A DNA stretch of 64,000 nt from Acidobacteriota bacterium (GCA_016213785.1 JACQZQ010000035.1:1-64000), one strand, 5' to 3'. Counted from the first letter of the stretch, positions 1 to 9,359 are shown. Made by a program: numbers and translations. Notes: a model not told the origin generated them from the sequence alone.

Positions 1-141
1 CTAAAAAAGGGAGAAGGTCGCTCTGATGCTCTAAGCCAAACTCAACTTCTACTACTTAGGTCTAAGACTTATAATCATCCTTATTATTGGGCAAGTTTTA
101 TTCAATCTGGTGAATGGGCGAATCTTGATGGTAGTCGCTAA
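1..141 (+). CDS. C-terminal end of a CHAT-domain protein (5' truncated by window edge)
   Basis: Frame 1 is open from the first base to a TAA at 139-141 and encodes 46 residues. The tail reads HPYYWASFIQSGEW, the hallmark closing segment of CHAT (caspase HetF-associated with TPRs) peptidase domains, in which the last strand and helix contain H-P-Y-Y-W-A-x-F-I-x-x-G-x-W. The catalytic His-Cys pair lies upstream, outside the window. In many bacteria CHAT domains follow TPR arrays and are encoded beside ECF sigma factors; the next gene here is such a sigma factor. The family call rests on this tail alone, so the N-terminal architecture is unknown. Confidence 0.7.
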   Translation, partial: LKKGEGRSDALSQTQLLLLRSKTYNHPYYWASFIQSGEWANLDGSR

Positions 142-291
142 ACAGAAACTTGAACTTGACTTAAAATCATTGAACCTTACTTATAAGGAGAATTCTGCTA
201 TATCTCTTAATAATATTAAAAGTTATGAGAAAATAGATAAGTCATTTTTATTTTTTTTGACACTTAATATTATAGAAGGGCTTTTTTATTA

Positions 292-915
292 ATGAGCTTT
301 TTCAGGTATCTAAAAAAGGTATTACAAACAAGAGACGAAGAAAGTCTAAGTAAAAAAACAGATAATGAATTGATTCAGACATGGATAGAGAACAAAAATG
401 AAAATGTTTATATGGAATTAACTTATCGATATGAAAACATAATATTTAATTATGTAAGTAGGCGTGTAAAAGATAAGAGTTCATCTCAAGATTTAGTTCA
501 AGAATGCTTTTTAGCTTTCTTAAAAACACCAGAAAATTTTTTAAATAAGGATGATGTTAAAAGTTATTTTCTTGGAATTGCTAGGCATGTATTAATCAAA
601 AATAATAAAAATAATAAACAAGATGTTAGTGTAAGCATAGATGATAGAGAAGCAACGAATATAGCTAATGAAGTAAATATTCTAGATGAAACTCTTTGGA
701 ATAGTTCTCTTGACTTAGTGACAAAAATAATGGACGAGTTTAGCGAGAGAGATAGACATATATGTGATTTGTACTATAAAGAAGGATATAAACCTAGCGA
801 AATAGCAAAAAACCTTGATATGGATAGTAAAAAAATTAGAAATATTATTTATAACTGCGAAACATACATCAAAAAGTGTTTGGCTCAAAAGTTAGGGAAA
901 AACGATGACAGATAA
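292..915 (+). CDS. ECF-like RNA polymerase sigma-70 family factor
   Basis: This 207-residue protein has the two-domain layout of extracytoplasmic-function sigma factors. Region 2 lies at about residues 28-105 (ELTYRYENIIFNYVSRRV, then DLVQECFLAFL). Region 4 lies at about 145-200, with a helix-turn-helix around YKPSEIAKNLDMDSKKIRN. There is no region 1.1 or 3. The start has a GAAGGG-type ribosome site about 12 bases upstream. Its last 11 bases overlap the next gene, a membrane protein, an arrangement typical of a sigma factor with a co-translated partner. The upstream neighbour is a CHAT protein. Which promoters it drives cannot be read from the window. The DNA is more AT-rich and lysine/asparagine-biased than most neighbours. 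Confidence 0.85.
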   Translation: MSFFRYLKKVLQTRDEESLSKKTDNELIQTWIENKNENVYMELTYRYENIIFNYVSRRVKDKSSSQDLVQECFLAFLKTPENFLNKDDVKSYFLGIARHVLIKNNKNNKQDVSVSIDDREATNIANEVNILDETLWNSSLDLVTKIMDEFSERDRHICDLYYKEGYKPSEIAKNLDMDSKKIRNIIYNCETYIKKCLAQKLGKNDDR

Positions 916-1918
916 GAGTAAAGAAGTGCATATGAAGGAAGATGACTTAGAATTACCGAAACTAGACCCCGTTTTTTATAAAAGAATGGAGCAGTATTAT
1001 CAACAAACTTCCACAAAATCACCACCAGAATTGCAGAAAAAACTGCTAGAATTAGCCCGTAATCATAAAAAAACATTGGAGAGAGAAGGTAGGCCTAATA
1101 ATAGTGATTTGGATAAACGGTTAGACTTTATCATAAATCCAATTAAAGATCTGAAAAGCTTATTTACTTTGGATAGTTTTGTTATTAGCAATTTGAGGGT
1201 AGGAATAGCTTTATTAATTGTAATAACTATTATTAGTGGAATCTCTTATCTGCTTTACCAATACCAGCTTATCAAAAACCAAAATAATATTGCTAATCAA
1301 CAAACTCCAACAATAAAAGAAACTCCTAACCCAAATTTGACTCCTAACAAAAATATAATCCCAACACCTTCTCTTGAGACAAATAATAAACAAGAAGATA
1401 ACAACAAATTAGATACTATTAATAATCCTAATGATCAAAAGATAGCTAAAGAAAAACAGCCTAAAGTTAATTCTGATAAAATAAGAAATAAGACACCAGA
1501 TAAAACCATTCATAATCAGCAAATAGCAGCCAATACTAATAATAATTCTATCCCAAATATTGCAGAAGTTTCTAAAGATATGGTAAGAGGAGTAATAGTA
1601 GATTTAAATCTACTAGAAATAAAACAGTTTTATGTTGCTGGTTTTGGAGATAACCCAGAGAATAAACTCTTAAAACAAGCTTTAATTGAACAGCTTAAAA
1701 ATGCAGATTTTGAAGTGTTGACACCTACTCAAGCTGTAAGTATTGGTACTTATGGTAAGATAGTAAAAAAAGATGATGTTATTCAAGTAACAAATTCTAG
1801 CAATAATTCTATTTTGTGGTATAAACGTATACAAGAGCAAACAGGCTCTCCAAAGGAAATAGCAAAAAAAATAGTTGATTCCCTTTTAGAAGATATTAAA
1901 AGCCAACAAAACAAATAA
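905..1918 (+). CDS. Single-pass membrane protein, candidate partner (anti-sigma-like) of the upstream sigma factor
   Basis: This 337-residue protein has a charged cytoplasmic N-terminus (about 1-95) and one transmembrane helix at about 98-120 (VGIALLIVITIISGISYLLY). A low-complexity Asn/Pro/Lys/Thr linker follows (about 121-225), and then a folded C-terminal domain of about 100 residues. The C-terminal domain starts YVAGFGDNPENKLLKQALIEQL and later has SILWYKR, a pattern reminiscent of small envelope alpha/beta domains, but I do not recognise the family. The ATG at 905 overlaps the sigma gene by 11 bases and is preceded by AGGGA. An internal ATG at 932 is an alternative. No zinc-finger (ZAS) motif is seen, so an anti-sigma role is inferred from position and topology only. 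Confidence 0.7.
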   Translation: MTDKSKEVHMKEDDLELPKLDPVFYKRMEQYYQQTSTKSPPELQKKLLELARNHKKTLEREGRPNNSDLDKRLDFIINPIKDLKSLFTLDSFVISNLRVGIALLIVITIISGISYLLYQYQLIKNQNNIANQQTPTIKETPNPNLTPNKNIIPTPSLETNNKQEDNNKLDTINNPNDQKIAKEKQPKVNSDKIRNKTPDKTIHNQQIAANTNNNSIPNIAEVSKDMVRGVIVDLNLLEIKQFYVAGFGDNPENKLLKQALIEQLKNADFEVLTPTQAVSIGTYGKIVKKDDVIQVTNSSNNSILWYKRIQEQTGSPKEIAKKIVDSLLEDIKSQQNK

Positions 1919-2025
1919 ACCTATATTATCAAAACATTGTGTCGCCATAGTATTTTAGTCCTTTTAACTCTAAACCTAGCGAAAATTGCTGGCATCTTAG
2001 CCTAGCTATTTGGATAATCTAGGGC

Positions 2026-3051
2026 ATGATTTTTTCTTTTAACTTTAAATCCTTTTTTAATCATAAATTATCAAAGCTTGTACTTTTGCTTATTTCTATT
2101 GGTTTTTTGGCTATTAGCTTTGTTTTTGCACAAAAAAATAAATCTATTGATGCTCGAATAGTTTATGAAAAACCACAAAATGAAAGAGTCTTAATTGGAG
2201 ATAGATTAAAACTCGTTATTACTGTTTTGCATAATGTAGGGCAAAAATACGATCTAAAACTTGATAAAGAAGGAATTAAGTTTTTTGAAATCTCAGGCAA
2301 CCCAATTATAGAAACTTCTCAAGATGGTATTGTTGGACGTACTCAAATAGAAGTTAAATTAACTCCTTTTAAGACAGGAAAACTCCCTATTCCTCCGCTT
2401 CTTGTCGTTAATAATTTTAATGAAGAGCTACAAACACCTGCTCTAGAAGTAGAGGTAGAATCATTAGTTGAATCTCCTGATGCTCAAATTAAAGATATTA
2501 AGCTAATCCCCTTAGGTGTAAATAATGGATGGCTTGAACCAGTAGTTTTAAGCTTATTGCTTACATCTATTGGATTTTATCTAACTTTACGTCTACTTAA
2601 TCCTCCTATTACACGATTTCTTTTAGCCTATTGGGGAAAATTTTTTCTCAAGCGTCAGTCTGATAAACCAATCATTTTAATTGAACAAATATCTTTAGAA
2701 GATAAAACAATTGCAGAGCTAAAAGAGTTACTTAATTCAGATTTAGTTTATAAAGACTTAAAAGAGTTTCACGTGAAACTATCAGAGATTATGGTAAATT
2801 ATGCAATTGTACGTTATGGAGTTGAACAGCAAGAATATACAACTTCAGAATTATTAGCGCTATTTCGTGAAAAAGCAGTTCCTTTATTGGTTATTTCTAC
2901 TTTTGAGCAAGTATTAGGTGTTTGTGATATGGTGAAATTTGCTAAATTTCACTTAGATATTGAGTCTGCACGATTAAGTGTAAAACAAGCTATAGACCTT
3001 TTTAAGTCTCTTAATTATCGAGCTAGTCTAAAAACAGATACAAAACAATAG
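2026..3051 (+). CDS. BatD-like exported/membrane protein
   Basis: This 341-residue protein has a hydrophobic signal or anchor at about 16-36, a beta-rich extracytoplasmic domain (about 40-150; the stretch LTPFKTGKLPIPPLLV is typical of BatD Ig-like repeats), a second membrane helix at about 169-190, and a soluble C-terminal domain of about 150 residues. BatD proteins normally accompany VWA proteins BatA/BatB and a MoxR ATPase. Here the VWA gene follows after 3 bases and MoxR/DUF58 lie 4.4 kb downstream. It is shorter than classical BatD, with one rather than several Ig-like repeats. The precise function of Bat proteins is unsettled; roles in envelope stress and cell-wall integrity have been proposed. 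Confidence 0.7.
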   Translation: MIFSFNFKSFFNHKLSKLVLLLISIGFLAISFVFAQKNKSIDARIVYEKPQNERVLIGDRLKLVITVLHNVGQKYDLKLDKEGIKFFEISGNPIIETSQDGIVGRTQIEVKLTPFKTGKLPIPPLLVVNNFNEELQTPALEVEVESLVESPDAQIKDIKLIPLGVNNGWLEPVVLSLLLTSIGFYLTLRLLNPPITRFLLAYWGKFFLKRQSDKPIILIEQISLEDKTIAELKELLNSDLVYKDLKEFHVKLSEIMVNYAIVRYGVEQQEYTTSELLALFREKAVPLLVISTFEQVLGVCDMVKFAKFHLDIESARLSVKQAIDLFKSLNYRASLKTDTKQ

Positions 3052-3054
3052 TTT

Positions 3055-4080
3055 ATGGAAAGTTTTCAATTTAGAGAAAGCTATTATTTATATTTACTTC
3101 TAGCAATTTTACCCCTAGGATGGCTACTAAGCTTTTTACTTGAGCGTCGTAGACAGGCACTAATTACCTTGATGGGTGAAACTGTTATTAATAAAGCAAA
3201 TAAACTAAATAAATATTATAAAACTAGAGCAATTTTATTATTTCTTGTAATGATTTTAAGTATAGTTGCGCTAGCTAGGCCACAGTGGGGAAAAACTAAA
3301 AAGGTAGTTGAAACAAAAGGCATAGATACGATTATTGCTATAGATGTTTCTTTAAGTATGCTTGCTAACGATGAAGCCCCTTCACGCCTAGCTCGTTCCC
3401 GTAGACTTGCTATAGATTTAATGGATTCTCTAGTAGAAAATCGCATTGGAGTAATTGCTTTTGCTGGGAATAATGTTGGGGTGATGCCACTTACTTTAGA
3501 TAAAGTTGCTCTAGAGGGATTTATTGATTCTCTAGATGTTCAGCTTGCTAGCAGTAATTCTGGAACGTCCATTGAGCAAGCTATTTCACAAGCTACTGAG
3601 AGCTTAAAAAATGCTGGTAAAGACTTAAGAGTATTAATTTTAGTCTCTGATGGTGAAGAGCAAAGTGATGACCCAGAAAGCGCAGTTAGAAAAGCTGCAC
3701 AGCAAGCGGCTGAAAACGGAATTATAATTTTAACTGTAGGTGTAGGTAGTGCAACAGGAAGTAAAATTCCTTTAGAATCTATTGGAAAACCTGGCTTTAA
3801 GCTTGATCAAGATGGTAAAGAGGTTATTACTAGTCTTCAAGAAAACCTCCTTCAAGTAGCAGCAGAAACAAGCGCAGGTATTTATTTACACACCCAGCCT
3901 GATAGTAGCGAGGTTAAAAAAATTACTGAGTTTATTAGTAAATTTAGTAAAGGCGAAGTTCGTAGTTTAGCTATAGAAGATCGTGAAGAAAAATTCCAAT
4001 ACTTTCTAGCTTTAGCTATCTTATTAATATTAAGTGATTTCTTTTTATCTGCGCTTCTACTAAAAAAATTTCAATCCTAG
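3055..4080 (+). CDS. BatA-like membrane protein with von Willebrand factor A domain
   Basis: This 341-residue protein has two N-terminal membrane helices (about 10-28 and 58-75), a VWA domain (about 90-290) and a C-terminal helix (about 315-335). The MIDAS metal site is intact: D97-x-S99-x-S101 (DVSLS), T171 in SSNSGTS, and D199 in VSDGEE. This is the topology of BatA/BatB (Bacteroides aerotolerance) proteins. RARPQWG-like sequence (LARPQWGK) before the VWA domain is also characteristic. It follows the BatD-like gene by 3 bases and is probably co-transcribed. Only one VWA gene is present, whereas many clusters carry BatA and BatB in tandem. Confidence 0.85.
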   Translation: MESFQFRESYYLYLLLAILPLGWLLSFLLERRRQALITLMGETVINKANKLNKYYKTRAILLFLVMILSIVALARPQWGKTKKVVETKGIDTIIAIDVSLSMLANDEAPSRLARSRRLAIDLMDSLVENRIGVIAFAGNNVGVMPLTLDKVALEGFIDSLDVQLASSNSGTSIEQAISQATESLKNAGKDLRVLILVSDGEEQSDDPESAVRKAAQQAAENGIIILTVGVGSATGSKIPLESIGKPGFKLDQDGKEVITSLQENLLQVAAETSAGIYLHTQPDSSEVKKITEFISKFSKGEVRSLAIEDREEKFQYFLALAILLILSDFFLSALLLKKFQS

Positions 4081-4247
4081 GAATTTAATTTAATTTTCTA
4101 TTATCCTTAATCTCGCATTGCTTTATCAAAGTAGGTTATAATTGCTTACTAATAAGATAAGAGAACCATTAATTTAGCCTTAAATATTTACTTAAATCTT
4201 CTAAATAAGCTTACGTGAAATTTCTATAATTAGAAAGGATTATAACT

Positions 4248-5972
4248 GTGGACTATATAAAGTCGCAATTAAAATTTTTTATAGAAAAAATCTCTCAACG
4301 TCCTGATAGTGTGCCTAAAGAGCATTATCGTTATTTTGTATTAACAAACTATCTTTACATATTAGCTTTTTTAGCACATGGGGGGCTGCTTTTTTCTTTT
4401 GCCTTAGTTGGGGTAAATATTTTGGCTCTTTTTAATGTTGGAAGTTGTTTGCTTTTTATTATTGCTTTTTTTACTAATCAAAGAGGTTATCTTGCTCTTA
4501 GTATTGCTATAGGTGCTTTTGAAGTTATTGCTCATGCTATAGTCTGTGTTTATGTTTTAGGCTGGTCATCAGGCTTTCAATATTATATTTTAGGCTTAGT
4601 AATCACATTTTTTTCATCTCCATTAAAAAATCTAAACCTTAAAGTATTTTTAGCTGCTTTAATGGCTATAATCTATATATCATTAAATTACTATACTCAA
4701 AATGCTTTACCTATAACAACTCTAGCCCCTATTTTGCTTAATAGTTTTAATGTAATTAATTTGTTAGTTTGTATTTTTGCCCTTTCATTCTCGATTTTTG
4801 CTAGCGATAAAGCAGCAGCAAAAGCAGAACGCCAGCTTGCAGAAGCACTTGAAGAGGTAAAGAAAGCTAATCTTGAAACAGAAAAGAAAAACCAAGAGCT
4901 TGCAAGTAAAAATGAGCAAATGGAAAAGAAAAACCGAGAGCTTGCAAATAAAAATGAAGAATTATCTAACTCTTATAAACGAGCAAATTTAATTTTCTCT
5001 GCTTTGTCTGAAGCACTCCCAGGTACAATATTAGAAGCTAAATATCGCTTAGATGATAAAATTGGGGTTGGGGGTTTTGGTGCTGTTTTTAGCGCTACTC
5101 ATTTAATTACTAAACGGCGTGTAGCCGTAAAAGTCTTTCAACCAATGAGTTCTAACGCTACAGCAGAAGGCTTAGAACGTTTTCAACTAGAAGCTATTTT
5201 AGCTTCTAGGGTTAATCATCATAATGCAATTGAAGTTATTGACTCAGGTGTCTCTGGCGGAATAGCTTTTATAGTTATGGAACTACTTAAAGGTAGCCCT
5301 TTATCTGAAGAGCTAAAAAAGAAAAGTATTATGTCAGCTAAGCGGGCTGCTGAGATTATTTTACCTGTATGCGATGTTTTAGCTAAGGCACATTCAGCAG
5401 GCATTATTCATAGAGATATAAAACCAGAAAACATATTTTTACACTACTGTGAAGAAGGAGAAGTTATTAAAGTTGTTGATTTTGGCATTGCTAAGTTACA
5501 AGGTGAGATTGATGGAGTAAGAGATCAAAACTTAACAGGTGGTGGCGGACTTTTAGGAACACCCACCTATATGTCTCCTGAAAGATTAATGGTTAATAAT
5601 TGTGATGCCCCATCAGATATTTATAGTGTAGGAATTATGCTTTATCAAATGCTTGCAGGGCATCCACCTTTTCAGTCAAGTGATTTATGGAAAACTATAC
5701 AAATGCACCTTAATGATTCTCCTGCTCCTATTAGAGAGAAAAACCCTGATGTGTCACTAGAAGTAGAAGAAATAGTTATGAGAACACTAAGAAAAGAACC
5801 TAATGAGCGGCCTACTGCTAGAGGTTTGGCAGAAGAAATTGCTAAAGTCTTAAATATTGACTTAAAAAAACAAGAAATTAAAGGACAAACTCAAATGCTA
5901 AGTTCTGAGGTCGTAGATACAAATCCAACTAAATCTACTACTTCTACTCCTATAAGGACAAAACCTCTTTAA
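4248..5972 (+). CDS. Membrane Ser/Thr protein kinase with N-terminal multi-pass domain
   Basis: This 574-residue protein is built as an N-terminal membrane domain of about six helices (30-190), a heptad-rich coiled coil (about 190-245, repeating KKN-E-L-A-K-N), and a Hanks-type kinase domain (about 265-540). Kinase motifs are complete: glycine loop GVGGFGAVF, VAVKVF lysine, HRDIKPEN catalytic loop, DFG, GTPTYMSPE activation segment, and DIYSVGIMLYQML. The GTG start is chosen because it gives a well-placed N-terminus and has AAAGGA about 10 bases upstream. The membrane domain resembles those fused to cyclases and GGDEF proteins, suggesting a sensor. It sits inside the Bat/MoxR cluster, between the VWA and DUF6599-like genes, which hints that it regulates that system. 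Confidence 0.9.
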   Translation: MDYIKSQLKFFIEKISQRPDSVPKEHYRYFVLTNYLYILAFLAHGGLLFSFALVGVNILALFNVGSCLLFIIAFFTNQRGYLALSIAIGAFEVIAHAIVCVYVLGWSSGFQYYILGLVITFFSSPLKNLNLKVFLAALMAIIYISLNYYTQNALPITTLAPILLNSFNVINLLVCIFALSFSIFASDKAAAKAERQLAEALEEVKKANLETEKKNQELASKNEQMEKKNRELANKNEELSNSYKRANLIFSALSEALPGTILEAKYRLDDKIGVGGFGAVFSATHLITKRRVAVKVFQPMSSNATAEGLERFQLEAILASRVNHHNAIEVIDSGVSGGIAFIVMELLKGSPLSEELKKKSIMSAKRAAEIILPVCDVLAKAHSAGIIHRDIKPENIFLHYCEEGEVIKVVDFGIAKLQGEIDGVRDQNLTGGGGLLGTPTYMSPERLMVNNCDAPSDIYSVGIMLYQMLAGHPPFQSSDLWKTIQMHLNDSPAPIREKNPDVSLEVEEIVMRTLRKEPNERPTARGLAEEIAKVLNIDLKKQEIKGQTQMLSSEVVDTNPTKSTTSTPIRTKPL

Positions 5973-6073
5973 TTGCTAATTACAAGGCTTGGCATTTTGG
6001 AAACTTTTTTCTCTACCTGGTGTCTTAACTATTGTTTTACACCAAAATGTGGCCTTTTGGTAAGGAGAACGCT

Positions 6074-7384
6074 TTGAAAAAAAATAGCTTTTATCTTACA
6101 ACAATACTTTTAATTATTTTCTCTCTAGGATTTACTCAAGTTTCTTTAGCCCAACATAAGCAAGAGACTAAGCAAGAGACTAAGCAAGAGACTAAGCAAG
6201 AGACTAAGCAAGAGACTAAGCAAGAGACTAAGCAAGAGACTAAAGTAGAAAACTCTATCCAAAAAGATGTTTTTGCTCAAATTGCAGGAATAAAACCCCA
6301 AAATATAGAGACTTTTATTTTTTCCCAAACCCAAGAACTTAATAAAGACTATTTAGTTTATGGAAAAGAATATGGTGCAGAAACTTTAGATACTGCTACT
6401 TACGGGGATTTTCAAGTTCAAGTCTTTTCTACAAAATATCCTAATCAAGCCTATGGTCTTTATACTTTCTACCGCGATCCTTTAGATAGCCCAATAGATT
6501 TTGCTACAGAAGGTGATTTAGATGTAGTAGGAGGTAGTATAATTTTTTGGCAAGGAACTAGATTTGTTAAAGTAGAAGCTAAAAAAACAGGGTCAAATAT
6601 AGAGACAATGATAAAACTTTCTGAGGGACTTTCAGAAAAAATTCTGGCTCTAGATAAAAAAACTATGGTAGACCCTGATATAGAGCTAGCAAAAAAACTC
6701 CCTAGCGTAATTCGCAATTTACCAGAAGGATCACTAAAATTACGTACTGCTAGGTATATTCTAGGGCCAGAAGCATTAAAAAATATTTTAGGTCGAGATG
6801 TTTTACAATATGATTTTTATCCTAATTTAGGAACAGAAATAGCTTATGCAAACTATGAGCAAGATAATGGGAAAATGTCATTTTTAATTATTGAACACCA
6901 TACTCCACAGCAATCTATTGCTGCTTTTAAGAAGCTTACTGATTACAAAAATTCTTTACCAGAAACAGAAAAAAATAAAACTATACTAAAAAGAGAAGGT
7001 AACTATATTATTGAAGTAGATAATGTTGCTACTACTGAAGAAGCTAAAAAACTAGTTGAAGATGTTAAATATGGCTACGTAGTAAAATGGCTACATCAAG
7101 ATGTTCCTATAAGTGATGGTCGGACTGTAGCAAGTGAAGCAGCAAAGACAGCAAAAATCTTAGTAAGTGTGTTTGGTTTAATTGGAGTAGGTTTAGTGTT
7201 TGCTGTTCTTGGTGGTGCTAGTTTAGGTTTTCTTGTATTTTATTTGCGTCGTCGTAATAAACTAGATGTGGAAAGCTATAGCGATGCTGGCGGAATGATG
7301 AGGCTTAATTTAGATGGTATTTCAATCCAAATTTTGCCAAAAACACAAGACGACAAAAATTTAATAGGGGATGGGCGGTCATAG
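6074..7384 (+). CDS. Exported DUF6599-like protein with (QETK)7 tract and C-terminal membrane anchor
   Basis: I place the start at TTG 6074: GGAG lies 6-9 bases upstream and the product then begins MKKNSFY with a clean signal peptide (cleavage near SLAQ). The frame is open back to a possible ATG at 6032. After the signal peptide come seven exact QETK repeats, then a domain of about 270 residues resembling DUF6599 (YGAETLDTATYGDFQVQVF, YPNQAYGLYTFYRD), a membrane helix near residues 375-400 and a short cytoplasmic tail. DUF6599 proteins are mostly acidobacterial and of unknown function. It is followed 70 bases later by moxR, so a role in the Bat/MoxR envelope module is possible. Confidence 0.8.
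   Translation: MKKNSFYLTTILLIIFSLGFTQVSLAQHKQETKQETKQETKQETKQETKQETKQETKVENSIQKDVFAQIAGIKPQNIETFIFSQTQELNKDYLVYGKEYGAETLDTATYGDFQVQVFSTKYPNQAYGLYTFYRDPLDSPIDFATEGDLDVVGGSIIFWQGTRFVKVEAKKTGSNIETMIKLSEGLSEKILALDKKTMVDPDIELAKKLPSVIRNLPEGSLKLRTARYILGPEALKNILGRDVLQYDFYPNLGTEIAYANYEQDNGKMSFLIIEHHTPQQSIAAFKKLTDYKNSLPETEKNKTILKREGNYIIEVDNVATTEEAKKLVEDVKYGYVVKWLHQDVPISDGRTVASEAAKTAKILVSVFGLIGVGLVFAVLGGASLGFLVFYLRRRNKLDVESYSDAGGMMRLNLDGISIQILPKTQDDKNLIGDGRS
6161..6244 (+). repeat. 12-bp in-frame tandem repeat, 7 copies
   Basis: CAAGAGACTAAG is repeated seven times without interruption; only the last base of the last copy differs (A for G). It encodes Gln-Glu-Thr-Lys seven times, immediately after the signal peptide of the DUF6599-like protein. 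Because the unit is a multiple of three, slippage would change linker length without breaking the frame. Confidence 0.97.
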
Positions 7385-7454
7385 AAAGCAAAACTATGTT
7401 CCTTGTCTCTAGACAAACACATAAATTTACCGTCGATTTTTAGAACATAAACAT

Positions 7455-8465
7455 ATGGATGTGCAACAGTTAACAGCAGTAGTTGGTCAACAATCATCAA
7501 AAATAAATGCATTAGTCTCAGAAATACGTAAGCGTGTAATAGGTCAAGGGATTTTATTAGAACGATTACTAATAGGAATGCTAACAGGTGGACATATTTT
7601 ACTAGAAGGTGTTCCTGGACTAGCTAAAACCCTTACAATCAAAACTTTATCAGAATGCTTAGACCTAGAATTTCATCGTATCCAATTTACTCCAGATCTT
7701 TTACCTGCCGATTTAATTGGTACATTAATTTATAACCAAAAAAGCGGAGAATTTATTGCTCGGCGTGGGCCGGTTTTTGCCAATATGGTTTTGGCAGATG
7801 AGATTAATCGCGCTCCTGCTAAAGTACAAAGTGCACTACTTGAAGCAATGCAGGAAAGACGAGTAACTATTGGAGATACTACCTATTCTTTACCCGAGCC
7901 TTTTTTAGTTTTAGCTACACAAAATCCTGTAGAACAAGAAGGAACCTACCCCTTACCTGAAGCACAAGTAGATAGATTTATGCTAAAAGTCGTAGTTGAT
8001 TATCCTTCGCGTAAAGAAGAAAGAGAAATGTTAGATAAACTTATTTCAACTGCTGTTCAAGGTGATGGAGCAGATGCTAGCTCAATTGCTGTAGAAAAAG
8101 TTTTATCTAAAAGTGATTTAGTAACTCTACGGTCTACAGTAAATAAGATTTATGTTGATGAGAGAATAAAGGATTATTCTTTAGATATTGTTCAAGCTAC
8201 AAGAAACCCTAGTTTAATCAAGCTTGATGAGCTAAAAAGCTTAATACGTTATGGTGCTTCGCCTCGTGCCACAATCTATTTAACTTTAGCTGCAAAGGCT
8301 TACGCTTATCTAAAGGGTCGCGCTTATGTTATTCCAGATGATATTAAAACGATCTGCTATGATGTGCTAAGGCATAGATTACTATTGACTTATGAAGCAG
8401 AAGCCGAAAATGTTACATCAGATGAGTTAATTAAGCGTATTTTAGATAGGGTTACAGCTCCTTAA
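7455..8465 (+). CDS. MoxR-family AAA+ ATPase
   Basis: This 336-residue protein has a Walker A at 52-59 (GVPGLAKT), a Walker B with D115-E116 (LADEINRA), the MoxR signature EAMQERRVTIG, sensor residues in ATQNPVEQEGTYPLPEAQ-DRF, and a C-terminal lid domain. Length and motifs match full-length MoxR/RavA-type chaperone ATPases. The DUF58 gene begins 6 bases after the stop, the standard partner arrangement. MoxR ATPases act as metal-insertion or assembly chaperones, often on VWA proteins, so the VWA protein encoded at 3055-4080 is its likely client. That client assignment is inference. Confidence 0.93.
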   Translation: MDVQQLTAVVGQQSSKINALVSEIRKRVIGQGILLERLLIGMLTGGHILLEGVPGLAKTLTIKTLSECLDLEFHRIQFTPDLLPADLIGTLIYNQKSGEFIARRGPVFANMVLADEINRAPAKVQSALLEAMQERRVTIGDTTYSLPEPFLVLATQNPVEQEGTYPLPEAQVDRFMLKVVVDYPSRKEEREMLDKLISTAVQGDGADASSIAVEKVLSKSDLVTLRSTVNKIYVDERIKDYSLDIVQATRNPSLIKLDELKSLIRYGASPRATIYLTLAAKAYAYLKGRAYVIPDDIKTICYDVLRHRLLLTYEAEAENVTSDELIKRILDRVTAP

Positions 8466-8471
8466 TTTTTT

Positions 8472-9359
8472 ATGGGTCTTTTACCTCCAGAATTAGCACA
8501 GAAAATTAAGCTTTTTGAAATTCATAGCCGCAAGCTTATTGTAAGTGGTTTTGCTGGTGAATATAGGAGCGTTTTTCGTGGTCAGGGTATGGAGTTTGAT
8601 GAGGTAAGACCTTATGCCCCTGGCGATGATGTTAGATTAATTGATTGGAATGTGTCTGCTCGAACAGGCGAGCTTTATATAAAAAAACATATTGAAGAAC
8701 GCGAGCAAACAGTTTTATTAGTTGTTGATCTTTCAAAATCAGGAGACTTTACTAGTGCAACTCGAACTAAGCGAGAAATAGCCGCAGAAATATGTTGTAT
8801 TTTAGGTTTTGCTGCATCCACAAATAATGATCGCGTAGGGCTACTTTTATTTACCGACCAAGTAGAAAAATATGTCCCACCACAAAAAGGTTTACAACAC
8901 GCATTAAGAATTGTTAGGGATTTATTGCTTACAGAACCCCATAGCCCTAAAACTAATATTAGTAATGCACTTAGCTACTTAAATAAAATTTTACGTCGTC
9001 CTGCAATAATTTTTTTAGTCTCAGATTTTTTAGATAAAAATTTTGAACGTGCCTTAAAAATTACTAGCCATAGACATGAAATAGTTGCCATTGAGCTAAC
9101 TGATCTAAGAGAAAAACTTTTACCTAAAGTTGGACTTATTGAGATAAAAGACTCTGAAACAGGGGAAACTCTGCTCTTAGATAGCAATAGTAAATTGTTT
9201 CAAGAAAATTTTAAGCGCATTATTGAAGAGGAAAAATCGTTTTTAAGAAAGCTTTTCGCACAACTATCTATTGATCATATAAATTTAACTACAAATCAAG
9301 CCTATGAAGCTAGTTTAAGAAAGCTTTTTGCAATGCGGTCAAAACGTTTAATTAGGTAA
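8472..9359 (+). CDS. DUF58 family protein (degenerate VWA-like), MoxR partner
   Basis: This 295-residue protein carries the DUF58 signature RPYAPGDDVRLIDWNVSARTG at about 47-66, followed by VVDLSKSGDF, a partial VWA-like MIDAS (D-x-S-x-S). There is no membrane helix, unlike some DUF58 proteins, so it should be cytoplasmic. It starts 6 bases after moxR, and the next gene starts 3 bases after its stop, so moxR, DUF58 and the zinc-ribbon gene form one transcriptional unit. Function is unknown beyond co-operation with MoxR ATPases and Bat-type VWA proteins. Confidence 0.92.
   Translation: MGLLPPELAQKIKLFEIHSRKLIVSGFAGEYRSVFRGQGMEFDEVRPYAPGDDVRLIDWNVSARTGELYIKKHIEEREQTVLLVVDLSKSGDFTSATRTKREIAAEICCILGFAASTNNDRVGLLLFTDQVEKYVPPQKGLQHALRIVRDLLLTEPHSPKTNISNALSYLNKILRRPAIIFLVSDFLDKNFERALKITSHRHEIVAIELTDLREKLLPKVGLIEIKDSETGETLLLDSNSKLFQENFKRIIEEEKSFLRKLFAQLSIDHINLTTNQAYEASLRKLFAMRSKRLIR

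Noticed and set aside
110-292. 60-codon frame starting inside the CHAT gene
   Set aside because: It overlaps the CHAT tail in another frame, has no ribosome site and no protein-like pattern.
6146-6334. Minus-strand frame rich in Leu-Ser repeats
   Set aside because: It is the antisense reading of the QETK repeat tract and has no independent support.
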